Part shown: positions 10,445-22,970 of the stretch, in pieces
How the letters are laid out: each line of letters begins with the position of its first letter
Position numbering within the stretch: the first letter of the stretch is position 1
DNA from: Zea mays
Lineage: Eukaryota; Streptophyta; Magnoliopsida; Poales; Poaceae
NCBI RefSeq assembly: GCF_902167145.1
Contig: NC_050104.1
Location: 100,575,849-100,639,848, forward strand
Reading direction: 5' to 3'
DNA: 64,000 bases
Notes under the pieces: generated by a model
What the model was told of the DNA's origin: nothing
Database searches by the model: none
Seen by the model: the letters and a program-made list of their open reading frames with translations, nothing else
Program-made: the position numbers and the translations under genes

Positions 10445-11439
10445 CTGGTAGAAAGAGATGAGAATATCTTCACTTTTTTTGTTCATCAGCTTGTGTAAAT
10501 CTACATCGCCTAATCAATGTACTAGCTAGTACTTTGAACATTGTTTAAGCCTGCATAAAGATTTCCACAACCAAACAAGGGAAAAACTACAGTTATAGTG
10601 CAACCACAATTATGAAATTGCACAATCATAACCAAGCTTCATTATGACTGAATCTACACATCTTATCTATTTGCTTTTAGTCAAATCCTTCCCTGCAAAT
10701 AGTAGTACCTCTTAGCTTTTAGTAAAATCCTTTACATTATCTAATACGCACAATATGCTTGTTCTTATCTATCTTGCAAGTAGTTCAACATGAGCGAACT
10801 GCTTATGAGAGAAGACGGGATAAACAAGTGGAGGAGAATATAAAGAAGATGCAAGATTTGGGTCTGAACAAATATACTTCTGTTCTAAATAATTCTGTCT
10901 CACCATCTGCATCAACAAAGGGGAAAAATGCAGCAAACAAGATAAATAATAGTTCAGATTCGGATTCATATGTCTCTTTCTATCTCCTTGACGATGATGA
11001 TCAAGGAGATACTGATGATGACACTGAATCTTATGAGCAGCCAAAACCCCTGGCAATGAAGGTGCTCCTTCTATCTTCAAAGTAGTGGATGCCAAATAGT
11101 TGCATTGCATTTCAATGTTTTTAATCTGGTGTTTAATATATGCTCATGCTTTTAGATTCATCTTCTTTATTTCATACCTCTTAATTAATATATGGTCTTG
11201 CTTTTAAATGCACATGACTATTTTTTTGTGGACAGTATCCTAGAAGAGGTAGAAACACAACCCTTGCTTAAAAGAAGAAGATAGACCCCAACATGGCTCT
11301 AGGCATTAGGTTCAGCAAGAGAGTGAGGGCAGGTGCACAACCAGAGGAGCAATCTTCAAAAAGGCTTCACTCTACAGAGACAGATGGCCACAATGTATAG
11401 GAACCAACAGATGGAAATGATCACATACCAAACAGCCCT

Positions 11440-11637
11440 ACTACACCTGGACTTGCTGATCATTTCAGCAGAGCTGCAGAGGAAGCCATGGCATCTGCTG
11501 CTCATGACAGTACAGGTGATGCTGAAGGCAACAGCCGTACTACACCTGGACTTGCTGATCATTTCAGCAGAGCTGAAGAGGAAGACATGGCATCTGCTGC
11601 TCATGACAGTACAGGTGATGCTCAAGGCAATGTAGCT
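11440..11637 (+). repeat. 99 bp in-frame duplication in TNPA exon 3
   Basis: Two adjacent copies starting actacacctggacttgctg at 11440 and 11539. The unit is 99 bp (33 codons), so the duplication kept the reading frame and encodes a repeated TTPGLADHFSRA...MASAAHDSTGDA block. The copies differ at only a few positions. Confidence 0.9.
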
Positions 11638-12954
11638 AGAGATGAAGAAACGGAAGGCAAGTTCTATTTTTTCAGTCAATTAAGGCATCTCTTTTGCTGA
11701 TTTGCATGAAACAAAACAATTTCATTATTCAATAAAAGCGAATTATATTTTGTAGCTCCTACACAGCGAGAACCAAGGAGACCCAGGGCAGCAACCAAGG
11801 GAAAACAACTGGACAGGATGACTAAAGTTATGCAAAGGAGACTGCCATAGCTGTTGAGGAAGGCAAAAAAAGGCCACATGAACTTGTTCAAGCTGCCAAG
11901 TTTGCATCAGAGGCTGGCATCATTATTCGGGAAACCATGCCTATCCTAACTCGTTGGAAAGATTACAAGGACGACTAGAAATACTACAACAGCTTTGTGT
12001 CACAGCTAAATGTAAGTGTGTTACTGATTCTATGGTTCACTTGTATACTGCTTAACCTGAATTGACTAACTATGGAATTGTCATATGCATAGGGGCGCTT
12101 GTCCGTTAACACTGAGGACAAGGCAACAAAGGAAGCTTGCACCGATATGCTACGCTCTGCGGTAAAAAACCAGCGTTATCGGCTCAAGCAGAAATACTTC
12201 AATGGTGTACCTGCAAATGAGATTAGCACAACTTCTCCTGTATCTTACATGACTGATGAACAGTGGAGGGCATTAGTTGCAAAGTGGTCTGATCCAAAGA
12301 ACATGGTATGGGTATCTTGTCATATATTGTTCTTTCACTATAAGTTTGCAAAGGATCTTCGCATATTGAACCTATGATCTAATCTGACATGTTCATTCTC
12401 TTGTAGGAAATCAGTGAAAAGAACAAGCAGAACCGCAGTCAAGTCAAGTTTCATCAGGCTACAGGTTCTCGCTGCTATGTGGCACACTTACATGCATATG
12501 TAAGTAACTATTACCTTGTACTACTACCTGCACTTTTGCACTCAACTTCTATTGCATTTGATCTGAGCAAACTTCGCTGTGATTGTTTATCCACGAAACA
12601 GAAGCAGAAGAGAAACCGAGAAGAACCCAGCTTAGATCAGACTGAAGAACTAGATGCGGTGGACGCCTTCAAGACCTGTCATGCCAGCTCCAAACGTGGC
12701 CTGAGTGAACCGGCAAGAGAAGCACTTGTAAGTTCATTTGTTTGCTTTATTTAGTGTAATATTTATGAGATCATATGAGGGAGGCTGGCTATGGGTCGAT
12801 GGAACGAAGGGGAGTGAGATCGATGAGTGAGATCGCCTGTCCCATCCCAGGGGAGTTCAGATCATAGTCTATTTTGTCTGCCATTTGTCTGCCATCAAAT
12901 TTCTGAAATGAAAGTAAATATCATACTCTATTTTTTGTAGGACCCGTGCACTAG

Positions 12955-13395
12955 AAATGTATAGGTTTTAGAGTCTTTGTTAAGCAAATCTGCTATAATT
13001 TGTAATTGTTTTCACATTATTTTTCATAGTCTATTTATAGAGTCTTTCAAATGTATAGCTTTTAATTTGCCATCAAATGTATAGCTTTTAAGCAAATCTG
13101 CTATAATTTGTAACTGCTATAATCTGCTATAATTTGCCATCAAATGTATAGGTTTTAGAGTCTTTGTTAAGCAAATCTGCTATAATTTGTAACTGTTTTC
13201 ACATTATTTTTCATAGTCTATTTTTAGAGTCTTTCAAATGTATAGCTTTTAATTTGCCATCAAATTTATAGCTTTTAAGCAAATCTGCTATAATTTGTAA
13301 CTGCTATAATCTGCAATAATTTGCCATCAAATGTATAGCTTTTAGAGTCTTTCATAGTCTATTTTTCATAGTCTTTGTTAATGCCTTGTAGGACC
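12955..13395. repeat. 187 bp tandem repeat in last TNPA intron
   Basis: Units start with aaatgtatag at 12955, 13142 and 13329 (period 187). Two full copies plus a partial third. Each copy contains internal sub-repeats of caaatctgctataatttg and tttgccatcaaatgtatag. AT-rich, non-coding. The flanking word gtaggaccc(g/a)tgcactagaaatg occurs at both ends of the array. Confidence 0.85.
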
Positions 13396-13950
13396 CATGC
13401 ACTAGAAATGAAAGTCACTGTTTTCACATTATTGTCAGCGACAAATCTGCTATAATTTGTCATCTCTCTATGCCTCAAATTATTGCAATAACTAACAATT
13501 GGCATCTTGCTGTTGCTCATTAGCATTAACATGTAACTGTTTCTGTCCATGATATTTTAGTCTCATATGGAGGCTTTGAGGGCTGAACCTGTTGCTGAAG
13601 GTGAGATGCCAGCATCCAGTGTGCACCTTGTGTCGAAGGTGCTGTCCCAGAGCAGCTCACACCAATTCCTGAAAAGCGTCGGCATCAAAACATCGACAAC
13701 CTCCAAGGCATCATCATCAAATCATAGTGAGCTTCGGGAACAACTTGCAGCTGAAGCGACGACTGCTGTTCAAGGTGAACTCGACCAGCTCAGGAAGAAA
13801 TGTGAAGAAGCTGAGGAACAGCAGGCGAGGACACAAAGGGAGTTGGAGGAGTACAAGAAGATAACAGAGAAGAACAGCAAGGAGATGGAGGAGACCAATG
13901 TGCTCATCAAGAAGCTCTTGTCCTTGCATGGTAACTCTTCTTCGACATGA

Positions 13951-14239
13951 GGGCTGCTAGTCAGAGCTGCTGTTTTTGGCCTATTCTTTGACATGAGGGT
14001 ACCCAAAAACTCTAGTTGCTCGTGGGTGTCAACTTTTGGTTATATGCTGTTATGTTTGTGCAAACTCAACTGAAATGTGAAGTCAAGTGGTGATGCTGTG
14101 AACTGAGTTTAGTGTTGTCCACTTAGTTTGTATGCGCACTGGAATACTAGTTGTATTCATCTACGGAATATGGAATTGTGTGCTCATTCCTCTGTTCTAG
14201 TATCTTTTGCAATTTCCAATAAAATTATTCTCTGCACAT
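13951..14239 (+). other. 3' UTR of the TNPA-like gene
   Basis: No gene. Follows the TGA at 13948-13950; contains ccaataaaatt (about 14217-14227), an AATAAA-type polyadenylation signal about 270 bp after the stop. Confidence 0.5.
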
Positions 14240-14732
14240 CTGTGACCAAACTGGTGGCATATAATAAAACATATGCCACGTCAGCTGCCACTGTACTAGC
14301 CACGTCAGCATTGACGTCAGCTGCCACGTCAGCGCTGACGTCATACGCATCAGCACCTTCCAAACGGCTGTTAATGACCAAACCACAGCTCTATCTATGA
14401 CGATACCGTACCGTCACAGAAACCAAACGGCGTTAACAACGCCGTCAGTTTGCTCGGGCAGACGACGAATTATGACGGAAAAGTGCCTTCCTCTATAACC
14501 ATAACTGATCGTCATAGAATGAATTCACTTCCAGGACAACGCGTATTTCGTCACAGAATGTATACACATCGATGACGAAAATGGGTAGTCCGTCACAACA
14601 CAACAAATGTGACGCGACCCCTATGACCAAATCGAACTCGTCACAAATTCGTCACAAACCTTTATCTGTGACGATATATACACATGCAGTGACGCAATAC
14701 GAACGTCATCGATGATAAGATCTCTACTAGTG
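14240..14732. repeat. CACTA 3' subterminal repeats and terminal inverted repeat
   Basis: Many copies of GTCACA, TGACG, acgtcagc and tatgacga words in both orientations, ending in the terminus TCTCTACTAGTG (14721-14732), the complement of CACTAGTAGAGA. Known CACTA elements have such TNPA-binding subterminal repeats. The expected 3 bp target duplication would start CAT at 14733 but cannot be confirmed because the 5' end is missing. Confidence 0.85.
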
Positions 14733-16320
14733 CATGCTGGATCAAAATTTGGGTTGGGGATAGCCGGATGGCTCATCGCCACCATGTCGCCGCCGCGACG
14801 CTGCGGGCAGCGGCGCTCTTGCCGCCTTGCATTTGGGGGATGAAGACGGGTAGCGTAGGCTGTTGGTTTTAACACCAGCGGATGGGATTTGATCTGTGAG
14901 GGGGTAAATGCTAGCCATCGGATTCTTTGCCGATAATGCGGATATGATCGGGTATTACCCTTTTGCTGGTTCTGGCGAGAGCGATCGGATTGAGATCCGG
15001 TGGCTCGTGCGCGAACTTGGTTTATTTAAAATCGTGGCCATAGGTCTCCGATCCGACGATCACGATCGCGTACCGGTTCAACGCATATGCAGATTTAATC
15101 CGAGCCCTCCATCTCAGATCTCACGGTCAAGATGCCACCATACCCTTTCAGCCATGTTCATATTCAAAAGAGCCCCTGCTCTTTTTCGTAAACAACCCAT
15201 AGTCCAGCTCGGGTATGGCTGAGTCTAGGATATTTTGCGAGTTAAACCCCGACTCTCTCTGTATTAGTGCGCCCAGTCCAGGAATTAAAGAAAACAGGAA
15301 AAAAGATTTAGAAATTGATTTTGAGTATAAAAATAATTGTAAAACTTGTATAATTCATAGAAAATTCATATGAACTCCAAATTGATCCATTCTAGTCCCT
15401 ATAATTTTGTAATATAATTGTTCATCATATAGTGTCTCTGTTTTGATATGAAAACAAGTAATAAAATTATTTTCTTAATTAATCATATACCAAGCACATA
15501 AAACCTTCAGAAATTCATAACTTAAAATCTATAACACCAAAATTAATGATTCATGTTCCTAGAATCTTATTTTAATATGTAGATTATTAATATGTATTTT
15601 ATTCTTATGTTTGGTGTGATGTTAATTTTGCCTATACCATGTTTGTCTGTATTGCTACGACTAGCAGTGAGGTCACGAGTCACTGGAAGAGCAAGTTGGT
15701 ACCTGGAATCTCAAGTCCCAGGTAAGTTGTGCCCTTGATCACTTCTTTTTACCCATGTTCTGATTAATCATAATGATCTGCATAGGTTAATTTTGATGGG
15801 ACCCAATAGGTTACCCTAGTTTGGCTATCTTTCTACCTTATTTACCACTGAATTCTTGGGTAGTACCTGCTATTGCTTTATGTGGTTTTGGGTATGAAGA
15901 TTACACTATTCATGATTATACTTTTTATTATCAATTGTTATTTACTGTTCATGTTAAGATCATTATGTTAATTGGAACATGGAGAACCACCCAGGAAAAC
16001 AGTGCTACCACAAGGATGGAATGGGATGCCCTTGGCTGACTAACTAGGAAAGCTAGTGGAGGACTACCTTACCCTAAAGGGGCAATGGCAGTAGGGGAGT
16101 GGTCAGTGTAGGGAGGTCCTCAGGTTGATTTTGCTGCGATGGCGGTCAGGCAAGGGATTCCTGCATTGGAGCTTCCTAGAAACTGTAGCAGGTTTTCTGA
16201 AGCTAGTGGAAAATTGTAAAGGCCTCGTAGTGTTACCCTACCCCGCCTCCTCGGTAGAGGTGTATGGGATGTCGCGATCCCTTGGCAGATGGGTAACATG
16301 ACTTGTAAAGGCCTCGTAGT
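14733..16320 (+). repeat. Fragment of long gypsy-type LTR, related to the LTR at 28032
   Basis: From about 14990 to 16310 this is collinear with about 29400-31170 of the solo LTR further right. The stretch 15590-16310 is the best match (shared gtttggtgtgatgttaat/gtttt variants, gagcaagttggtacctgg, gggacccaataggttaccc, aggcctcgtagtgtt). After 16306 the two diverge: here the phrase ttgtaaaggcctcgtagtgtt recurs and an unrelated sequence follows. Left end cut at the CACTA terminus. No coding sequence; open frames inside are short. Confidence 0.75.
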
Positions 16321-17179
16321 GTTTCAGCTATCTTTTTAGCTATCGAGCACTCTCATTTTCATTTCTACTTAGTCTTGTAATCACTCTTTCATGTTCTAGC
16401 TTGGAGATCCTTAGGTGCTTTTGAACCATGGCATCTAAGGTTATGAGATTTTGAGGAAGTGTGGCCGTAACCACACGTAGGCATCGTGGTTTTACACTTC
16501 ATCCACATGTAATCGTCGTGGTTTTATACTTCATCTCAGGTCTGATTGCTCCTTGTTCTTGATGTGTTTCTCTTCTTATTATCAACCTCTTTTATTTGGA
16601 GTTATAGGATGCTCCTTGGTTTCTTTGGTTGAGTGAAGTTTTGGGGATGCACTTTAGGTTGAGGACTGGCCTAGGATCACTTCTATGTTATGGTTTGAGG
16701 TGATCACATTCGTGGGCAGGTTTCTTGCGGTTTTGATTGAAATCTCAAAACCCCAACAAGACCACATTCCAACTAAGTTTTTGGATCTAATTTGAAAGTA
16801 CTGATCTTTTCGTGCCCATACTTTACGAATCACTTGTTGTCCTATTGTGCCTGCTGTCTACAAAATTTGAAGTCATTCTAACAAGATTTTATCATGCGGC
16901 ACTGTCGGACGCATTCCCGACACTGCATCTCGTTCTGAATTGTTTCGCTGAAAACATTTTTTGTACATCCAATCAACACTGAATTGAGCTATTCCAGTTG
17001 AGATGTTTTTGGTGTCTCTTGAGATTTGGTTTGAGTTTAAGAATAAAGCCATGTATGTTCTAGTTGAAGAATAAAGCCATGTATATTCACCCCTCTGGTC
17101 GTCTTTCCGACCTTTCATATGGTGGAGTCTGATTGACAATGATGACGCAAGGCCCATCCATATGAGGTTGAGTAGATGA
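16321..17179. other. Unclassified AT-rich sequence
   Basis: I recognise no gene here. Short direct repeats are visible (cgtcgtggtttta/catcgtggtttta near 16485-16530; gaataaagccatgtat twice near 17040-17085). It probably belongs to an older retroelement into which later elements inserted. Confidence 0.4.
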
Positions 17180-17518
17180 TGTTGGGTGTGTCCTCTACAG
17201 CCGGTCAATAGAGACTGGGTTGGGCTTAACCCAACTAATCGTCTCCTTAATCAGACCCTTAATTGGGAGGGCCCACACTAACCTTGGCACACGATGCTAT
17301 ATAAAGGATTAAGGGGTCGCAGGAAAGCCAACATGTGTACCTCACCCTAAACCCTAACGCTAACCCACAGAGCCCCCCATCGCCTAAGTGTCGGAGTGTC
17401 TAGAAGCTCGACAACTCACAACGGCTCGGATCCCGATGCCTGCTGCTCCTCTGTAGGGCAACGAAATGAAGACGACAACAACGACAACTCTCCAACAATA
17501 ACAACGAAGGTATGTTTC

Positions 17519-18802
17519 TGAGAGCATCTAGAGGGAGTGAATAGGTGATCTTGTAAAAATCAAGTCTAAACAACACAAGCTTGGTTTATGAAATGTTAGT
17601 GAAGTCAAAACCAAGGTGCTATGACTAGAGAGGGAGAGAACTTCTTCGCTTAATTGCTCTTCACAGGATGAGTATTAAACTTAGAGCAATTATGAAGTGA
17701 GTAGAAGTAGAGAAAATTGCACACGAATAAAGACAGGTGACACGCCGATTTTTATCCCGTGGTTCGGCCAAGTGGAACAATTGTCTAGTCCACATTGTAG
17801 CGTCCCAACGGACGAGGGTTTCACTCAACCCCTTTTAGGTGATCCAATGATCCACTTGAATACCACAATTATCTTTACCTCAAGTTTATCCCCTTTGTGA
17901 GGAATCTCTGCAAGTTGGAGCCTCTCACCCTTACAAGATTGATCATAATGAAACCACAAGAGTAAGGTGGGAATAGAAACACACACAAAAGCGAGAGACG
18001 CTGCACTAACACACACACACAAGACGAGAGCGAGCACAAGAAAGCAGCCCAGCGGAGTTACAACTCAGAAAAGTGCTCAAATCTCTAACACAGTGAATCA
18101 AATGTGCGAACGTGAGGTCTCAGTGTCTTAGGATGTTCAACAGGTGCTTTGTGTACTACTCCATGCGCCTAGGGGTTCCTTTTATAGCCCCAAGGCAGCT
18201 AGTAGCCGTTGGAGCTCCATTTAGTAGGTAATAATCGCCTTATGTCCATGGGCGCACCAGACTGTCTGGTGCCCCACCGGACAGTAAATAGTGCCGATTT
18301 CCTTCCTTCTTTGCCAAAGCTGACCGTTGCAGCCAGGGTCCCGTTGGCACACCGGACAGTCCGGTGCGGCCTGGTGGCCGTTGGCTCAGGCCACGCGTCG
18401 CTCGTTGATTGTGCGCTGATTGTGCTGCCGACCATTGGCGCGAGCGCTGCTGGCTCACCGAAAAGTCTGGTGAATTTTAGCCACAGCGTCCCCAACTTTT
18501 CCCGAGAGCAGCGAGTTCGTCGACGTGCTAGCCTGGTCACCGGACACTGTCCGGTGCACCCGCAGGCTGGTGCAAGTCTGGCTGGCCACTGCCAACCTTC
18601 TCCAATCCAATCTCATTTTATTTGACAAGGTTCATAGCACTTAGAGGAATATGTTAGAACCAAACACAATTCACTAAGGCTAGAGATATACCCTAATTCT
18701 TGATTTGCATCTCTTTAGCACATATCAACTAAAACAGTATGTGTTGGACATCTATTCATCAAAACTTTTATAGAAATGGTCCAAGAGCACATTTCCCTTT
18801 TA
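17519..18802 (-). repeat. Sirevirus 3' LTR
   Basis: 1284 bp, TGAGAGCATC...CTTTTA. Collinear with 25779-27059, with scattered substitutions. Contains the TATA box (minus strand, 18178-18188) and decayed CACCGGACAGTCCGGTG palindromes (about 18242-18560). Immediately right, 18803-18818, is the complement of a polypurine tract (tctccccctttttgg). Confidence 0.9.
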
Positions 18803-19594
18803 GTCTCCCCCTTTTTGGTGATTTATGCCAACACATTAAAAGCAAATCAAAATGCAACAACATTTTCAACGAGAAGCTAAAGAGTGCAAATTGAAGACAA
18901 ATTTATCTCACTTAGGATTTGACATATTTGGATCACTTTTGCCTCCACTTGGTTTACTTTCACAAAACAAATTCTTTCGCCTATCTCGATGTCAAAAACA
19001 CTTGCTTTGGCAAATCAAAAGATTTTTCAAGAGTAAATTTGATCAAATGCCAAAAACTCCCCCTTTTCCCATAATCGAATTTCTCCAACATAAGAGAACA
19101 GTTTTTGCAATAAGAGGGTTTTGATCAAACACCAAGAATCTAACTCTACAATTTTTGAAATTCACAAGTGGTTGGCTGATCCAGTTTCTTTGGCCTTAAT
19201 TTCTCCCCTTTGACATTAAGCACCAAAACAGGAGAACTTGTTGGCCTTTTAACCCCATGGCCTCACCAAAAAGTCAAATAAGATCAAAGGCAATGAGAAA
19301 ACAAACAAGAACTTAGGACAAGATACAATGATAACAGAATGCAGTGGAAGCCCTTGCTTTGTCCAAGTTCACTTTTTTCCCTTTTAACATTGAGTTTGTG
19401 TCAAAATCACTCAAGCAAACGCGTTAGTCTCAAAGGATCAAGTTGTAGTACATCCTCCCCCTAAACATGTGCATCATGAGGACTTGTGAGGTCCGGGGAT
19501 GACTTGTACAACTTGAGCACCAAAAATTAGCAAGTAAAGAGAATAATGCTTAAAGTAACATGATCAAAGGCATATAACACATGTATGCTATAGA

Positions 19595-22500
19595 TCAATG
19601 CAAGTAATGTGAACCTAAGACATTTAGCTCACTACGCAACCTACAAAACCATTTCTCATCTAAAGGCTTGGTGAAGATATCGGCTAGCTGGTTCTCGGTG
19701 CTAATATGGTAAATATCGATATCTCCCCTTTGCTGGTGGTCTCTCAAAAAGTGATGCTGGATGTTTATGTGCTTAGTGTGGCTGTGTTCAAAAGGATTAT
19801 TCGCCAAGTGGATTGCACTCTCATTATCACATAGGAGGGGGACTTTGCTCATGTTGGTCACTTGTTCTCAAATGCTTTGAATCAAGAACAAGGCAACACA
19901 ATTGTTAATTATTAGGGACCTTCGTCTTTGGAAGCATTATCTCCCGATGGGTATAATGATCATCAAATGAAGGTTATGAAGGACATACCTTCATCATTTT
20001 AATATGCAAACAGGAATACAAAAGCGCGTAGATAATAACTGCATATCATTAATTCATTCGTATTTGTATTCCGTAAAACGTGTATGAATATTAATAAAAT
20101 TAATATTACATTGGTACCTTCGGCTTGTTCGATGGCGAGGACCCGAAAGAGTGATTACAATTCGGCGTGAACAGTACGGGGTTACTGTTCATCTATTTAT
20201 AGGCATGGGACGCAGCCCAGATGAAATTACATCCATACCCTTGAACGTTTATTTACAAGCAACTAAAGTTATTGAGCTTTGGCATTCTGCAACGTTGCTT
20301 ATGCACAAGGCCTTCGTCTTGAGAAACTGAGCCGAGGTTGATGATAGCTTCGGTGAGCCTTTATATTATCTTGCCGAAGGTGTTTTTTGTCTTGAGGTCC
20401 TTCGATGGAGAAGAAGACCCCCAACAGCTCAGATTGTAGCTAAAGTCTCGGAGGGTTTGCCTCATCCAAAGCAGTTGCGCGCAACACTGTCCTGCGGCAA
20501 CATACTCGACCTCAACGATAGATAGGGTGACATAAGTTTGTTTCTTAGAGCTCCAAGACACCAGGGACCTTCCTAGAAACTAACAAGTCACTGATGTGCT
20601 CTTCCTATCAACCTTGCAGCCGGCATAGTCGGAGTCTGAGTATCCGATTAAGTCAAAGGTAGACCCCTTTGGATACCAGATCCCGAAGCAAGAAGTAGAA
20701 ACCAAATATCTAAGAATTCGCTTAACTGCCACAAGCTGACATTCCTTGGGCTCGAATTGAAATCTAGCACACATGCATAACTTAGCATAATATCCGGTCT
20801 AATAGCACAAAGATAAAGCAAAGAACCTATCATTGACTGGTATGTCTTTTGATCAACAGACTTACCTCCTTTGTTGAGGTCCAAGTGTCCCTCCGTACCC
20901 ATCGGTGTCTTTGCGGGCTTTGCATCCTTCATCCCAAACCTCTTGAGTAGGTCTTGAGTGTACTTCATTTGGGAGATGAAGGTCCCTTGCTTGAGTTTCT
21001 TCACTTGGAATCCAAGGAAGTAGTTCAACTCTCCCATGATAGACATCTTGAATTTCTGCATCATCACCTTGCTAAACTCCTCACAAGACTTTTGATTAGT
21101 AGAACCAAATATTATGTCATCAACATATATTTGACATACAAAAAGATCACCATTACAAGTCTTAATAAAGAGAGTGGGATCAGCTTTCCCAACCTTGAAA
21201 GCATTAGAAATAAGGAAATCTCTAAGGCATTCATACCATGCTCTTGGGGCTTGCTTAAGTCCATAGAGCGCCTTAGAGAGCCTGTAGACGTGGTCGAGAT
21301 ACCTATCATCCTCGAAGCTAGGGGGTTGTTCCACATATACTTCCTCCTTGATTGGTCCATTGAGGAAGGCGCTCTTCACGTCCATTTGAAACAACTTAAA
21401 ATAATGGTGAGCAGCATAGGCTAATAATATGTGTATTGATTCAAGCCTAGCTATAGGAGCGAAAGTTTCCACAAAATCCAAAACTGCAACTTGGGCATAA
21501 CCTTTTGCCACAAGTCGAGCCTTGTTTCTTGTCACCACTCTGTGCTCATCTTGCTTGTTGCGCAACACCCTCTTGGTTCCCACAACATTTTGCTTCGGAC
21601 GTGGCACTAGGCTCCAAACTTTCATTTCTCTTGAAGTTGTTGAGCTCGTACTGCATGGCCAACACCCAGTCCAGATCCTGCAAGGCTTCTTCTACCCTGA
21701 AAGGCTCAATAGAAGAAACAAACGAGTAATGCTCACAAAATTTAGCTAAATGTGAGCGAGTAGTTACTCCCTTGCTGATATCACCTAGAATCTGATCCAC
21801 TGGATGATTCCTTTGAATGGTTGCCCGGACTTGAGTTGGAGGAGCTTGTGGTGCTTCTTCCTCCTTATCATGTTCTCCATGTGCTCCCCCTTGATCAGTG
21901 CACTCATCTTGAGGTACATGTTCCTCATCTTGAGTTGGGGGATGCACCAATATAGAGGAAGAAGGTTGATCTTGTTCTTGTTGTTCCTGTGGTCGCACAT
22001 CACCTATCGCCATTGTTCGCATTGTGGCCGTTGGAACCTCATCCGCATCTACATCATCAAGATAAACTTGTTCCCTTGGAGAGCCATTAGTCTCATCAAA
22101 TACAAAGTCGCTAGAGACTTCGAATAATCCTGATGATTTGATGAAGACCCTATAAGCCTTTGTATTTGAGTCATAACCTAGTAAAAACCCTTCTATAGCT
22201 TTGGGAGCAAACTTCGAATGTCTACCTTTCTTTACCAAGATGTAGCATTTGCTCCCAAATACACGAAAGTACAAAATGTTGGGTTTGTTACCAGTTAGGA
22301 GTTTGTATGATGCCTTCTTGAGGAGGAAATGTAGATAGAGCCGGTTTATGGCATGGCAAGCTGTATTCACAGCTTCTGACCAAAACCGCTTAAGCGTCTT
22401 ATACTCTCCAAGCATTGTCCTCACCATGTCAATTAGTGTCCTGTTCTTCCTCTCTACTATGCCATTTTGCTGAGGTGTGTAGGAAGCGGGGAACTCATGC

Positions 22501-22960
22501 TTGATGCCTTCCTCCTCAAGATACTCTTCTACTTGAAGATTCTTGAACTTAGATCCATTGTTGCTCCTTATCTTTTTCACCTTTAGCTCAAACTCATTTT
22601 GAGCTCTCCCTAGGAAGCACTTTAATGTTCCTTGGGTTTCAGATTTATCTTGCAAAAAGAACACCCAAGTGAAGCGGGAAAATTCATCAACAATTACAAG
22701 ACCATACTTACTTCCCCCGATGCTAAGATAAGCAACGGGCTCAAAGAGATCCATATGTAGGAGCTCCAGTGGTCTTGATGTCGTCATCACGTTCTTGCTT
22801 TGATGAGTGGTTCCCACCTGTTTTCCTGCCTGGCACGCTGCACAAGGTTTGTCTTTCTTAAAACAAACATCGGTTAGTCCAATGTTTTCCCTTAAGAAGC
22901 TATGAAGATTCTTCATCCCAACATGTGCTAGATGACAATGTCAGAGCCAACCCATATTAG
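19595..22960 (-). pseudogene. pol: Sirevirus pol: integrase, RT, RNase H (broken, interrupted)
   Basis: Collinear with the intact-frame copy at 542-3337. Integrase part 22960-about 21600: the HHCC start is interrupted by TGA in place of Trp (WL-stop-HCHLAHVG), and the core has SNNGSKF where the other copy has SDNGSEF, changing a catalytic Asp context. RT part about 21640-20780 has YVDDIIFGS. RNase H part has GYSDSDYAG, then is split by a 575 bp solo LTR (19852-20426), and ends with HSHTKHINIQHHF and [10 protein letters not shown]. At least two frameshifts (near 21600 and 20770). Non-functional. Confidence 0.9.
19852..20426 (+). mobile_element. Small solo LTR (575 bp) inside Sirevirus RNase H
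   Basis: TGTTGG...CCAACA ends (perfect 6 bp terminal inverted repeat) with target duplication GCTCA (19847-19851 and 20427-20431) interrupting the RNase H frame. Contains a TATA-like CTATTTATAGG near 20194, repeated CCTTCG/CGAAGG words, and a hairpin-forming CTTGTTCT...AGAACAAG near the 5' end. A second copy is at 41097-41748. No PBS or internal region, so a solo LTR by recombination. Family not identified. Confidence 0.82.
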
Positions 22961-22970
22961 TCTTAGCGAT

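Larger units (their letters stand above)
9570..13950 (+). pseudogene. CACTA TNPA-like gene (Transposase_24 / Ptta type), eight exons
   Basis: Exons read as about 9570-9602 (MVNKRRHRSQK), 10781-11061, 11236-11659, 11756-12011, 12093-12305, 12407-12499, 12602-12727 and 13561-13950. The plant Ptta/En/Spm domain spans exons 4-7: AAKFASEAGIIIRE, TRWKDYKDD, ACTDMLRSAVKNQRYRLKQK, MTDEQWRALVAKWSDP, KNKQNRSQVKFHQATGSR, and DAFKTCHASSKRGLS. The last exon encodes a coiled coil (ELDQLRKKCEEAEEQQ ... EEYKKITEK) and ends at TGA 13948-13950. The family product binds subterminal repeats and assists transposition. Damage: TAA and TAG in exon 3, a frameshift near 11845 and a TAG in exon 4. The exon 3 donor appears to be GC rather than GT. 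Intron 1 contains a hAT element and intron 7 a 187 bp tandem repeat. Confidence 0.82.
4986..14732 (+). mobile_element. CACTA (En/Spm) DNA transposon, 5'-truncated
   Basis: Has both genes expected of an autonomous CACTA element in the usual order, a TNP2-like transposase (4986-6577) and a TNPA-like protein (9570-13950), and ends at 14721-14732 in TCTCTACTAGTG, the inverted complement of a CACTA...5' terminus. The subterminal region (14240-14720) is dense in short GTCACA/TGACG repeats in both orientations, the transposase-binding landscape of such elements. I could not find the matching 5' CACTA terminus or the N-terminal half of the transposase, so the left end is deleted. Both genes carry stops, so the copy is dead. 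Confidence 0.85.

Noticed and set aside
15821..16039. Hydrophobic open frame (72 residues)
   Set aside because: Lies in LTR-derived sequence and is not open in the homologous copy near 30690-30900.
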